DNA from: Sphingoaurantiacus capsulatus | Lineage (GTDB): Bacteria > Pseudomonadota > Alphaproteobacteria > Sphingomonadales > Sphingomonadaceae | Direction: 5' to 3' | NCBI RefSeq assembly: GCF_042648405.1 | Contig: NZ_JBHRXV010000004.1 | Coordinates: 124,001-188,000 of the forward strand | DNA: 64,000 nucleotides | Position numbers and translations under genes: made by a program | Shown here: positions 17,457 through 26,118 of the stretch, in pieces | How the letters are laid out: each line of letters starts with the position of its first letter | Position numbering within the stretch: the first letter of the stretch is position 1 | Notes under the pieces: generated by a model | Told to the model about the DNA's origin: nothing | Seen by the model: the letters and a program-made list of their open reading frames with translations, nothing else | The model's database searches: none

Positions 17457-18622
17457 TCGCGGTAGGTGATCGACACCTTCGCCGCCGCTTCCGCCGCGAG
17501 CCTTCGGGCTTCGTCGGTGGAGGCGGCGGTCGCCAGCGCCACGCCCATCCGCCGATAGGGCCGCGTTGTCGGCTTGCCGAACAGCCGCAGGTCGATCTCG
17601 CCGCCCGGCGTCGCCAGCGCCTCGGCGGCGCCTTCAAACGCGAAATCCGCCGACTCGCGATCGGCGAGGATCACCGCAGACGCCGACGACCCGCGCAGCG
17701 TGATGTTGGGAATCGGCAGCCCAAGCACCGCCCGCGCGTGCAGGTCGAACTCGCTGAGGTTCTGCGAGATCAACGTCACCATCCCGGTGTCGTGCGGGCG
17801 CGGCGACAGTTCGGAGAAGATCACCTCGTCGCCCGCCACGAAGAATTCGACGCCGTAGATGCCGTAACCGCCGAGGTCATCGACGACTTTCCGCGCCATG
17901 TCCTGCGCCGCCGCCAGCGCCGAGGGCGACATCGCGGTCGGCTGCCATGATTCCTGATAGTCGCCCCGCTCCTGGCGATGCCCGATCGGCTCGCAGAACA
18001 GGACGCCCTCGCGCGTGCGCACGGTCAGCAGGGTGATCTCGTAATCGAAGGCGATGAACTCCTCGACGATCACCCGCCGCCGGTCGCCGCGCATGTTGGC
18101 GACCGCGTACTCCCACGCCGCCGCCAGTTCCCCGGCCTCGCGCACGGTGCTCTGTCCCTTGCCCGATGACGACATCACCGGCTTGATCACGCAGGGCAGC
18201 CCGCTGTGCTCGGCGGCCGCCAGCACCTCCTCAAGGCTTTCGGCGTAGCGGTAGCGCGAGGTGCGCAACCCCAGATCGACAGCCGCCAGCTCGCGGATGC
18301 GGTCGCGGTTCATCGTCATGTAAGTCGCGCGCGCCGACGGCACGACAGTGACGCCTTCCGCCTCGACATCGCGCAGCACCTCGGTGCGGATCGCCTCGAC
18401 CTCGGGCACCACCAGGTCGGGGGCGTGCTTGGTGATCGCCGCGCGCAGCTTGTCCGCGTCGAGCATCGAGAACACGTCCGATTCGTCCGCCACCTGCATC
18501 GCCGGCGCACCCGCATAGCTGTCGCAGGCCACCACATAGGCGCCCAGCCGCTTCGCCGAGATGACGAACTCCTTGCCGAGCTCACCCGAGCCGAGCAGCA
18601 GAATCTTCTTGGTGAACGGCAT
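17453..18622 (-). CDS. purT: Formate-dependent phosphoribosylglycinamide formyltransferase
   Basis: Makes formyl-GAR from GAR, formate and ATP, giving a folate-independent route for purine synthesis step 3. A 389-residue ATP-grasp enzyme: N-terminal Rossmann-like KKILLLGSGELGKEF, the ATP-grasp loop PVMSSSGKGQST near residue 150, and the metal-binding FFVAGDEVIFSELSPRPHDT. The length matches E. coli PurT. The ATG is the natural start. A palindromic repeat lies upstream. Confidence 0.95.
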   Translation of the reverse strand: MPFTKKILLLGSGELGKEFVISAKRLGAYVVACDSYAGAPAMQVADESDVFSMLDADKLRAAITKHAPDLVVPEVEAIRTEVLRDVEAEGVTVVPSARATYMTMNRDRIRELAAVDLGLRTSRYRYAESLEEVLAAAEHSGLPCVIKPVMSSSGKGQSTVREAGELAAAWEYAVANMRGDRRRVIVEEFIAFDYEITLLTVRTREGVLFCEPIGHRQERGDYQESWQPTAMSPSALAAAQDMARKVVDDLGGYGIYGVEFFVAGDEVIFSELSPRPHDTGMVTLISQNLSEFDLHARAVLGLPIPNITLRGSSASAVILADRESADFAFEGAAEALATPGGEIDLRLFGKPTTRPYRRMGVALATAASTDEARRLAAEAAAKVSITYRD

Positions 18623-18705
18623 CGCGGGCGCCCCTTCGCTGTGGACCCGCGCTCCTTAGGACCAAGCGCGGTCAGCGCCAACCGCCGCTTCGCTCTCTCC
18701 CCTCC

Positions 18706-18774
18706 CGTCATACCGGCGAAAGCCGGTATCCAGCTCGACGGCCGGTCTGGATACCGGCTTTCGCCCGTATGACG
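18706..18774. repeat. Dispersed palindromic repeat, copy at 18.7 kb
   Basis: CGTCATACCGGCGAAAGCCG on the left is mirrored on the right by CGGCTTTCGCCCGTATGACG (one base short of perfect), with a GC-rich centre. The same consensus (CGTCAT-CC-GCGAA-GC) recurs near 22.0, 29.3, 36.4 and 54.1 kb. The 54.1 kb copy is closest in sequence. Confidence 0.75.
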
Positions 18775-18798
18775 ATCATGAGGTACTGGAGCTTCGCC

Positions 18799-20007
18799 CT
18801 AAACCGGCGGCCCATCCGTACGAAGCGGTCGCGCGGCCGTGGCCGCCGAATCGGGCAGCCACAGCTCGATCGTCCCCGGCGCCGCGTCGCCCGCAATCGC
18901 GAGGCTCGCGACATTCGGCTGATAGGCACGCAGCAGCGTCTCGAAGGCGTCGTTCACCGATTCGGCCGCCGCCTGATCGCCGTCGGCATAGCGAACACTC
19001 GCCTGCCGCACCCGATTGGACGCGCCACGCACCGCGCTCACATCATGCCCGCGCGCCCGCAGCAGCGCCGCCACCCGCGACGCCGCCTCCGCCGCACCCG
19101 GCTGATCGCTGGCGTAGCGCAACACGATCTGCGGCGCCGCGGGCTTGGGCTTCGGGGTCACCGCCACCTCGCGCGCTACCGGCTTCGGCCGCTCGGCAAC
19201 AACGACCAGCGGCGGTGCAAGAGGCTCCACCATCGGCTCGGACACCACCGCGACCGGCGCGTCCGCCACCACGTCCTCGGGCAGCGCTTCCGCCGCCGGC
19301 GTCGGCGCCCGCATCGGCGCCTCGCTCAGCGCGACCACGGGCTCGGGCTCGACGAACACCGTCTCGTTCGTCGGGGCTGGCCGCAGCATGAACACCGCGA
19401 CGGCGCCCGCCGCCGCCGAGGCGCCGGCCAGCATCAGCACCCCCCAGCGCGAGCGCCGCGGCGGCGACAGCGGCTCGGCCGGCGCGACACGCACCGGCTC
19501 GCTGATCACGACGGGCGGCGGAGGGATATCGTCGACCGGCTCGGCCACGGCGATCACCGGCGGTGCCGCGATCTCCGCGACAGGTTCAGGCTCCGGCGCG
19601 GGCGCCGCGACCACCGGCTCATCCGCCTCCGGCATCACCACAACCGGCGCAACCGCCGGCCCCATCCCGACCGCCGGACCCAGCACCAGCGGCGCGGCTT
19701 CCGCCTCGCCCGCGGCAATCGCTCGCCGCGCATGCCCCATCTCGATCCGGCTCGCACCGGCCTCGCGCGCATGCCGCCACGCCGCCGACGCCAGCTGCCG
19801 CAGCCGACTACCCGATCCGTCCGCCGCATAGGCCAGCGCGCTCAACGCGCCCGGCGCGATCAGCGCCTCGCTGCCGCCCGCGCGGGCCAGGCAGTCGAGA
19901 ATCCATTCCCGCGCCTGTGTAGGGTTGGCGCGTTCGCCCAGAACGGGCGCATTGGCATCGACGGCGAAAGGGTCGCGATCGGGCGCGATCGACGGCGGCG
20001 TTTCCAA
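18799..20007 (-). CDS. Membrane-anchored proline-rich protein with a LytR_C-like C-terminus
   Basis: A 402-residue protein of unknown function. Residues about 30-100 (ILDCLARAGGSEALIAPGAL through GHARRAIAAGE) resemble the helical lid that ends the ATPase domain of ExeA/GspA-type proteins, but the P-loop part is absent. A long Pro/Ala/Glu-rich linker follows (100-185). Next come one membrane segment (about 187-208, WGVLMLAGASAAAGAVAVFM), another Pro-rich stretch, and a compact alpha/beta domain (about 300-395) like LytR_C. Translation begins at TTG 20007 with GGGAG eight bases before. It is probably an inner-membrane protein reaching into the periplasm. The assignments are by eye. Confidence 0.6.
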   Translation of the reverse strand: METPPSIAPDRDPFAVDANAPVLGERANPTQAREWILDCLARAGGSEALIAPGALSALAYAADGSGSRLRQLASAAWRHAREAGASRIEMGHARRAIAAGEAEAAPLVLGPAVGMGPAVAPVVVMPEADEPVVAAPAPEPEPVAEIAAPPVIAVAEPVDDIPPPPVVISEPVRVAPAEPLSPPRRSRWGVLMLAGASAAAGAVAVFMLRPAPTNETVFVEPEPVVALSEAPMRAPTPAAEALPEDVVADAPVAVVSEPMVEPLAPPLVVVAERPKPVAREVAVTPKPKPAAPQIVLRYASDQPGAAEAASRVAALLRARGHDVSAVRGASNRVRQASVRYADGDQAAAESVNDAFETLLRAYQPNVASLAIAGDAAPGTIELWLPDSAATAARPLRTDGPPV

Positions 20008-20157
20008 GGGTTAACTCCCTTTCCCGGCGGCAAATACCGGAGGAAATCCGGGCCGCACGGCCTCATCGGCCGCCGGCTTCGACCAACGACCGTTCACTTT
20101 CGACCGGTGCAGCCGGCCGTTGACGCCTTGGCGTAAACCTCGCGTTATGAACGGGAG

Positions 20158-21276
20158 ATGGCCAACAACGCCCTGAACCAGTCTTTTGCCGATCCCGTTC
20201 GCGTGCCGTGGCGCGCCACCGCGCTGTCGATCGTCGGCTTCTGGCTGTTCTATTTCTTCCTCAACACGCTGAAGAACTGGTTCGCCCACGCGCCCGACCA
20301 GCTGTGGATGATGGAGCGGCGCGCCGTCGTGACGCTCGCCGGCATGGGGCTCTCGGCGCTGCTCTATTTCGTGCTGCGCGCCGCCGACGGGCGCTCGACG
20401 CGCTACCTGCTCGGCACGGCGTTCCTCGCCTCGATCCCGATCACCATCGCCTACGCCACCATCAACCACATCGCCTTCTACTACATGCTCCCCGACACGA
20501 TGCTGGTGGAGATGGCGGAGAAGAAGCCCGACGAGGGCTCGACCTTGTCGATGATCCTGTGGGCGGCGAGTGGCTGGTATTTCTTCATCGCCGCTTGGGC
20601 GGTGCTCTACGTCGCCCTGTCCTATGCGACGCGCGTTCAGGTCGTCGAACGGCGGGCGGCGCAATATCGCAACGAGGCGCAGACCGCCGAGCTTCGCGCG
20701 CTCCGCTATCAGGTCAATCCGCACTTCCTGTTCAACACATTGAATGCGCTGTCCTCGCTGGTCATGGCCAAGCGCGAGGAGGAGGCGGAGCGGATGATCA
20801 TGAATCTCTCCACCTTCTTCCGCACCAGCCTCACCTCGGACCCGGCGCAGGACGTCAGCCTCGCCGACGAGATCCGCCTGCAGAAGCTCTATCTCGACAT
20901 CGAGCGCGTGCGCTTCCCGCGCCGCCTCAACGTCGAGATCGACGTGCCGCCCGCGCTGGAGACGGCGCGCGTGCCGGGCCTCATCCTCCAGCCGCTGGTC
21001 GAAAACGCCATCAAGTACGGCGTGTCGCGCAGCACCGGGAAGGTGCACCTCAGCATCCGCGCCCGCGCGCTCGACGGCCGCATGCAGCTGATCGTCGAGG
21101 ATGACGGCAAGGGCGACGGCCCGACCGAGCCCGGCCATGGCGTCGGCCTGCGCAACGTCTCCGACCGGCTCGACACGCGGTTCGGCCGCACGGCACAATG
21201 CGAATCGGGTCCACGGAAAGAGGGGGGGTGGCGCGTCGTGCTGACGATGCCGCTGGAATTCCATGACCGAGACTAA
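20158..21276 (+). CDS. LytS/YpdA-type sensor histidine kinase
   Basis: A 372-residue kinase. Four or so membrane segments (about residues 22-160) are followed by the His_kinase domain with phospho-acceptor H189 in YQVNPHFLFNTLNALSSL. An HATPase_c domain follows, with the N-box region LVENAIKYGV and the G-box DDGKGDG. No extracellular sensor domain is obvious, so sensing is probably within the membrane. Its end overlaps the response regulator start by 14 bp, making them a cognate pair. The signal and targets are unknown. Confidence 0.9.
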   Translation: MANNALNQSFADPVRVPWRATALSIVGFWLFYFFLNTLKNWFAHAPDQLWMMERRAVVTLAGMGLSALLYFVLRAADGRSTRYLLGTAFLASIPITIAYATINHIAFYYMLPDTMLVEMAEKKPDEGSTLSMILWAASGWYFFIAAWAVLYVALSYATRVQVVERRAAQYRNEAQTAELRALRYQVNPHFLFNTLNALSSLVMAKREEEAERMIMNLSTFFRTSLTSDPAQDVSLADEIRLQKLYLDIERVRFPRRLNVEIDVPPALETARVPGLILQPLVENAIKYGVSRSTGKVHLSIRARALDGRMQLIVEDDGKGDGPTEPGHGVGLRNVSDRLDTRFGRTAQCESGPRKEGGWRVVLTMPLEFHDRD

Positions 21277-22006
21277 ACCGCTTCGCACCTTGCTGGTCGA
21301 CGACGAGCCCCTGGCCGTCGAGCGCCTGCAGATTCTCTGCGCCCGCGTCCCCGGCCTGCAGCTCGTCGGCACCGCCACCGACGGGCAGGCCGCGCTGCGC
21401 ATGGTCGAGGCGCTGCAGCCCGAGCTGCTGCTGCTCGACATCGCCATGCCCGGCCTTGACGGCATCGGCGTCGCCCGCGCGCTCGAAACGCTGGCGCAGC
21501 GCCCGGCGATCATCTTCGTCACCGCCTTCGACCAGTTCGCCGTCGCCGCCTTCGACGTGGCCGCGGTCGACTATCTGCTCAAACCCGTGTCGCCCGAGCG
21601 GCTGGAGCGCGCGGTCACCCGCGTCCGCGCCCAGCTCGGCAGCGGCGGCAGCAGCGCGCCGGTGCCCGCCTCCAAATGGTCGACCGAATTCTGGGTGCCG
21701 CACCGCGCCGAGATCATCCGCGTGCCCGCCGCCGATATCGACCTGATCGAGGCCGAGCGCGATTACATGCGCCTCCACGTCGGCCCGCGTTCCTACCTGC
21801 TCCACCAGACGATCACCGAGCTCGAGCGCCGGCTCGATCCGGCCGCCTTCATCCGCCTCCACCGCTCGACCATTGCGCGACGCGACCGCATCGTCGGGCT
21901 GAAGCACGACGGCTGCGGCGCCTGGACCGCCGAAATGGGCGACGGCCGCTCGCTGCGCATCGGGCGGACGTATCTGGCCAACGCCAGAACGATGGTCGGG
22001 CGTTAA
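21263..22006 (+). CDS. LytTR-family response regulator
   Basis: A 247-residue partner of the upstream kinase. The receiver domain carries phospho-acceptor D59 (LLLLDIAMPGLDG), acidic D13/D14, and the K in DYLLKPVSPERL. The C-terminal LytTR DNA-binding domain (about 140-245) contains IDLIEAERDYMRLHVG and FIRLHRSTIARRDRI. It acts as a transcription factor, commonly on envelope, polysaccharide or transport genes. A palindromic repeat and then a terminator follow. Confidence 0.93.
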   Translation: MTETKPLRTLLVDDEPLAVERLQILCARVPGLQLVGTATDGQAALRMVEALQPELLLLDIAMPGLDGIGVARALETLAQRPAIIFVTAFDQFAVAAFDVAAVDYLLKPVSPERLERAVTRVRAQLGSGGSSAPVPASKWSTEFWVPHRAEIIRVPAADIDLIEAERDYMRLHVGPRSYLLHQTITELERRLDPAAFIRLHRSTIARRDRIVGLKHDGCGAWTAEMGDGRSLRIGRTYLANARTMVGR

Positions 22007-22014
22007 GCCAAGAT

Positions 22015-22113
22015 CGTCATCCCCGCGAAGGCGGGGACCCAGTCCACAAACAAACATGCCCGCGCAGCGGGCGCCATTTGCCGTGCTGGGTCCCCGCCTT
22101 CGCGGGGATGACG
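22015..22113. repeat. Dispersed palindromic repeat, copy at 22.0 kb
   Basis: CGTCATCCCCGCGAAGGCGG is mirrored perfectly by CCGCCTTCGCGGGGATGACG. The arms extend to about 28 bases (through GGACCCAG / CTGGGTCC), separated by about 43 bases. It lies just after the LytTR gene and may stabilise or end its transcript. Confidence 0.8.
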
Positions 22114-22124
22114 GGCAGAAGCAA

Positions 22125-22158
22125 AAAGACGGGCGGCCAAGGGGAGCCGCCCGTCTTT
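22125..22158 (-). terminator. Intrinsic terminator of the UrcA-family gene
   Basis: AAAGACGGGCGGC and GCCGCCCGTCTTT form a perfect 13-bp stem with an 8-base loop. Read on the minus strand the stem ends in a run of five T, so it fits the end of the UrcA-family transcript. On the plus strand it has a shorter TTT and could also back up the LytTR transcript end. Confidence 0.8.
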
Positions 22159-22194
22159 CGTCGAGGCACCGAAGGGTGCCGGGTCAGAGGGGGA

Positions 22195-22518
22195 TCAACG
22201 CCCTTCGGAGGAGACCTCGACGGAAGCGAACTGAATGGTGCCGGCGCCGGCGGTCATCATCTGCGCGCGGGCACCGGCCACCGCCTTGCCGCGGCAGGCA
22301 TCGATGGCGCGCAGGCCGGCGAGATCGACGAAGCCGTTCTGGCCGCAGACGCTGTCCGCCGCCGCGTCGAGACGGCGGTCGAGCGTCGCCTGGCCGGCGG
22401 CGCTGGCGAGATCGAGGTCGGCATAGGCGACGCGCGCGGTGCGCGGCTGGAGGGTCTGGCAATTGGCCGAGGTGGCGAGCACCATGCTGGCGAAAGCGAA
22501 CAGGAGGGGGGCTTTCAT
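22195..22518 (-). CDS. UrcA-family small secreted protein
   Basis: A 107-residue protein with a signal peptide (MKAPLLFAFASMVLATSANC). The UrcA signature is VAYADLDLASAAGQATLDRR, then an alanine-rich helix with DSVCGQ and DACRG, whose two cysteines may form a disulfide. ATG 22518 is preferred over an upstream start because the signal peptide begins there and GGAGA precedes it. Function is unknown for the family. A perfect GCTACATATGTAGC palindrome lies about 150 bases upstream and matches BlaI-type boxes. A strong terminator follows. Confidence 0.8.
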   Translation of the reverse strand: MKAPLLFAFASMVLATSANCQTLQPRTARVAYADLDLASAAGQATLDRRLDAAADSVCGQNGFVDLAGLRAIDACRGKAVAGARAQMMTAGAGTIQFASVEVSSEGR

Positions 22519-22665
22519 CGGGGGTCTCCGACAGGGGTTCGCGCCGCCTGATCCGACCATCGGACCCGCCGCGCCTCACCCTGCTACACCCGTCGCAGAC
22601 CGCCCACGCTCATGCCTCGACCGAAACGACCGCACGCTCGGCGCATGTCGTTCGTCGCGACAGAT

Positions 22666-22679
22666 GCTACATATGTAGC
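22666..22679. promoter_or_regulatory. BlaI/MecI-like box upstream of the UrcA-family gene
   Basis: GCTACATATGTAGC is a perfect 14-bp palindrome with the TACA-N2-TGTA core of BlaI/MecI operators. It lies in the spacer between the ABC permease stop and the UrcA-family start, 148-161 bases before that start. It resembles the boxes in front of the BlaI-type operon at 47.8 kb. Confidence 0.5.
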
Positions 22680-22711
22680 GACCAAGCGCCTGCGATGACG
22701 CCCCGGTAAGC

Positions 22712-23479
22712 TCAGGCCTTGAGCTTGTACCCCGTGCGGAAGATCACCCACACCGCGAGCAGGCACAGCGCGAAGAAGCCGCCGACCATCGCGAGGCTGT
22801 ATTCGATCGCCACGTCGCCGGTGCCGTAGAAGCTCCAGCGGAAGCCGCTGATCAGATAGACGACCGGGTTGAACAGGGTCACCGTCCGCCAGATGCCCGG
22901 CAGCATGTCGATCGAATAGAAGACGCCGCCGAGGAAGGTGAGCGGCGTCACGATCAGCAGCGGGATCACCTGCAGCTGCTCGAAGCTCTTCGCCCAGATG
23001 CCGATCACGAAGCCGAACAGGCAGAAGGTGACCGCGAACAGCAGCAGCAGCGCGATCATCCACACCGGGTGAACGATGTTGATGTCGATGAACAGATGCG
23101 CGGTGGCGAGGATCACCAGCGCGATGATCACCGACTTGGTCGCCGCCGCCCCGACATAGGCGATCACCGTCTCGAACGGCGACAGCGGCGCCGACAGCAG
23201 CTCGTAGATCGTCCCCGACCATTTCGGCATGTAGATGCCGAAGGAGGCGTTGGAGATGCTCTCGGTCAGCATCGACAGCAGCATCAGCCCCGGCACGATG
23301 AACGCGCCATAGGGCACGCCGCCGATCTCGGTCATCCGCGAGCCGATCGCCGCGCCGAACACGATGAAATACAGCGAGGTGGTGATCGCCGGCGTAATCA
23401 GGCTCGTCCACACCGTGCGCCCGAAGCGCGCCAGCTCGAACCGGTAGATCGCCCAGACGCCGCGTCCGTTGAAGCCCAT
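22712..23479 (-). CDS. ABC-2 type transporter permease
   Basis: A 255-residue inner-membrane subunit with six predicted hydrophobic segments and the ABC-2 layout (FELARFGRTVWTSLITPAIT at the start, FLGGVFYSIDMLPGIW before the fifth segment). It pairs with the ATPase encoded just upstream to export an unknown substrate. ATG 23479 shares its A with the ATPase stop. A GTG one codon earlier is also possible, and either gives tight coupling. Confidence 0.88.
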   Translation of the reverse strand: MGFNGRGVWAIYRFELARFGRTVWTSLITPAITTSLYFIVFGAAIGSRMTEIGGVPYGAFIVPGLMLLSMLTESISNASFGIYMPKWSGTIYELLSAPLSPFETVIAYVGAAATKSVIIALVILATAHLFIDINIVHPVWMIALLLLFAVTFCLFGFVIGIWAKSFEQLQVIPLLIVTPLTFLGGVFYSIDMLPGIWRTVTLFNPVVYLISGFRWSFYGTGDVAIEYSLAMVGGFFALCLLAVWVIFRTGYKLKA

Positions 23480-24414
23480 CACGCCGCGTCCTTCTTCTGG
23501 CGAACCAGCCCGACGAAGATGTCCTCGAGCGAGCTTTGTTTGGTGTGCAAGTCCTTGAAGCCGATGCCGAGGTCGCTCATTCGGCGCAGCAGCGACGGCA
23601 CCCCCGTCCGCTCGGCATTGGCGTCGAACTCATAGTGCAGCTCGTTGCCGTCGGCGCCCAAGGTCAGCGCCCACTCGCCCAGCTCCGGCGGCAGCGCCGC
23701 CAGCGGCTCGGCAAGATTGAGCGTCAGCTCCTTGCGCCCCAGCTTCTTCATCAGCTCGGATTTCTCCTCGACGACGATCAGCTCGCCCTTCGAGATGACG
23801 CCGACCCGGTCGGCCATCTCTTCGGCCTCCTCGATATAATGCGTGGTCAGGATGATGGTGACGCCGCGGTCCCTGAGCCCCAGCACGAGGTTCCACATGT
23901 CACGCCGCAGCTCGACGTCGACACCGGCGGTCGGCTCGTCGAGGAACAGGATCTCGGGTTCGTGGCTGAGCGCCTTGGCGATCATCACCCGGCGCTTCAT
24001 GCCGCCCGACAGCTCCATGATCCGCGACTTGCGCTTGTCCCACAGCGACAGGTCGCGCAGCAGCTTTTCGAGGAAGGCGTCGTCGCGCGGCTTGCCGAAC
24101 AGGCCGCGGCTGAAGCTCACTGTCGCCCAGACGCTCTCGAAGGCGTCGGTGGTCAGCTCCTGCGGAACCAGCCCGATCCGGGTGCGCGCCGCGCGATAGT
24201 CGCGCACCACGTCATGCCCATCGGCGGTGACCGTCCCCGACGACGCCGTGACGATGCCGCAGACGATCGAGATCAGCGTCGTCTTGCCCGCCCCGTTCGG
24301 CCCGAGCAGCGCGAAAATCTCGCCGCGGCGGATGTCGAGGTCGACGCCTTTCAGCGCCTGAAATCCGCCCGCATAGGTCTTGGTCAGCCCCGAAATCGAG
24401 ATCACCGACGCCAT
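23479..24414 (-). CDS. ABC transporter ATP-binding protein
   Basis: A 311-residue ATPase. Walker A is GPNGAGKTTL near residue 40, the signature motif LSGGMKRRVM near 140, and Walker B ILFLDEPTAGVD, followed by an H-loop TTHYIEEAEEMADRVGVI. The C-terminal 80 residues form the extra domain seen in NodI/DrrA-like exporters. ATG 24414 has GGGGAG upstream, and the longer frame adds only unrelated residues. It forms a two-gene operon with the permease. Confidence 0.92.
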   Translation of the reverse strand: MASVISISGLTKTYAGGFQALKGVDLDIRRGEIFALLGPNGAGKTTLISIVCGIVTASSGTVTADGHDVVRDYRAARTRIGLVPQELTTDAFESVWATVSFSRGLFGKPRDDAFLEKLLRDLSLWDKRKSRIMELSGGMKRRVMIAKALSHEPEILFLDEPTAGVDVELRRDMWNLVLGLRDRGVTIILTTHYIEEAEEMADRVGVISKGELIVVEEKSELMKKLGRKELTLNLAEPLAALPPELGEWALTLGADGNELHYEFDANAERTGVPSLLRRMSDLGIGFKDLHTKQSSLEDIFVGLVRQKKDAA

Positions 24415-24512
24415 AATACTCCCCAAACACGCCGCTCCGGGCGATTCGCCGTTCATTTAACCTCCCTTTGGGTAGGTCGCGAGGCATCCACGAGTATGAG
24501 ACAGTCAGTGTC

Positions 24513-25997
24513 ATGACGATTGAACATTTCGACGTGCTGATCGTCGGCGCCGGCATCTCCGGCATCGGCGCGGGCTATCATCTCCAGGCCAATTGCCCCG
24601 ATCGGTCCTACCTGATCCTCGAGGGGCGCCCCGACATCGGCGGCACCTGGGACCTGTTCCGCTATCCCGGCATCCGCTCGGACTCGGACATGTACACGCT
24701 CGGCTACGCCTTCCGGCCGTGGCGCGAGGCGAAGGCGATCGCCGATGGTCCGTCGATCCTGAAATATGTCCGCGACACCGCCGCCCACTACGGCATCGAT
24801 CGCCATATCCGCTTCAACCACCACGTCACCCGCGCCGCCTGGTCGACCGCCGAGGCGCGCTGGACGGTCGAGGCGACCGTCGGGCCGGACGCGACGCCGG
24901 TCACCTTCACCTGCGCCTTCCTGTTCATGTGCAGCGGCTATTATAATTACGCCGAAGGCCATCGCCCGACCTGGGACGGCGAGGCCGACTTCGCCGGGCG
25001 GATCGTCCATCCGCAATTCTGGCCCGAGGGGCTGGACTATGCGGGCAAGCGCGTCGTCGTCATCGGCAGCGGCGCCACCGCCGTCACGCTCGTCCCCGAA
25101 ATGGCGAAGGACGCCGCGCAGGTGACGATGCTGCAGCGCTCGCCGACCTATGTGGTGTCGCGCCCCGCCGAGGACCGGCTCGCCAACTGGCTGCGCTCGA
25201 AGCTCCCGGCGATGCTCGCCTATCAGCTGGTGCGCTGGAAGAATGTCCTGCTCGGCATGCTGTTCTTCAATCTCGCCCGCAAGCGCCCTGAGCAGACCAA
25301 GCAGCGCCTCGTCGCGATGGTGAAGGACGCGCTCGGCCCCGACTATGACGTCGCGACGCATTTCACCCCGCGCTACAACCCGTGGGACCAGCGCCTCTGC
25401 CTCGTCCCCGACGCCGACCTGTTCGATTCGATCCGCGACGGCCGCGCCGACGTGGTCACCGACCAGATCGACCGCTTCGTCCCCGAAGGGCTGAAGCTCA
25501 CCTCGGGCGCCACCCTTCCGGCCGACATCGTCGTCACCGCGACGGGGCTGAAGCTGCAACTGCTCAGCGGCGTCGAGTTCAGCGTCGATGGGCAGGTCCG
25601 CAACCTGTCCGATGCCTTGAGCTACAAGGGCATGATGTACAGCGACGTGCCCAATCTCGCCTCGTCCTTCGGCTACACCAACGCCTCCTGGACGCTGAAG
25701 GCGGACCTCACCTGCGAATATGTCTGCCGTATCCTCAACCATCTGAAGGCGAGCGGCACCAAGATCGCCACCCCGCACCGCGACGCCGGCGTCGAGGTCG
25801 AGCCCTTCCTTGATTTCTCGTCGGGCTACGTCCAGCGCGCGCTCGACGTGCTGCCCAAGCAGGGCAAGACCAAGCCCTGGAAACTCTACCAGAATTACGC
25901 GCTCGACCTGATGACCTTGCGCTACGGAAAGGTCGATGACGGCACCATGCGCTTCACCAATCCGCCACAGAGTGCCGAAAAGCGCGTCCTTGCCTAA
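24513..25997 (+). CDS. Flavin-binding monooxygenase of the Baeyer-Villiger type
   Basis: A 494-residue FAD/NADPH-dependent oxygenase. The first Rossmann motif is IVGAGISGIGAGYHL near residue 10, and the second is VVVIGSGATA near 182. Between them the fingerprint F-x-G-x-x-x-H-x-x-x-W-P is present as FAGRIVHPQFWP (160-171), which marks type I Baeyer-Villiger monooxygenases. Likely substrates are ketones or other lipophilic compounds, not resolvable from sequence. ATG 24513 is chosen because the FAD fold begins ten residues later. It is divergent from the ABC exporter, with which it shares a 98-bp promoter region. Confidence 0.88.
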   Translation: MTIEHFDVLIVGAGISGIGAGYHLQANCPDRSYLILEGRPDIGGTWDLFRYPGIRSDSDMYTLGYAFRPWREAKAIADGPSILKYVRDTAAHYGIDRHIRFNHHVTRAAWSTAEARWTVEATVGPDATPVTFTCAFLFMCSGYYNYAEGHRPTWDGEADFAGRIVHPQFWPEGLDYAGKRVVVIGSGATAVTLVPEMAKDAAQVTMLQRSPTYVVSRPAEDRLANWLRSKLPAMLAYQLVRWKNVLLGMLFFNLARKRPEQTKQRLVAMVKDALGPDYDVATHFTPRYNPWDQRLCLVPDADLFDSIRDGRADVVTDQIDRFVPEGLKLTSGATLPADIVVTATGLKLQLLSGVEFSVDGQVRNLSDALSYKGMMYSDVPNLASSFGYTNASWTLKADLTCEYVCRILNHLKASGTKIATPHRDAGVEVEPFLDFSSGYVQRALDVLPKQGKTKPWKLYQNYALDLMTLRYGKVDDGTMRFTNPPQSAEKRVLA

Positions 25998-26118
25998 GTC
26001 TTGCGTCTAAAATGCCCATTGCCCTTTGCGCTTGCGGGCGGCTATCAGGCGCTCGACTTCCGCAAAGGGGGCACTGCGGCTGCGCGAGCGGCCGCGGCGT
26101 ACAGTCAGGGACGAAAAG

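Noticed and set aside
24499..24511. GACA-N5-TGTC repeat before the Baeyer-Villiger-type gene as an operator
   Set aside because: Arms of only four bases are expected by chance, and no adjacent regulator gene supports it.
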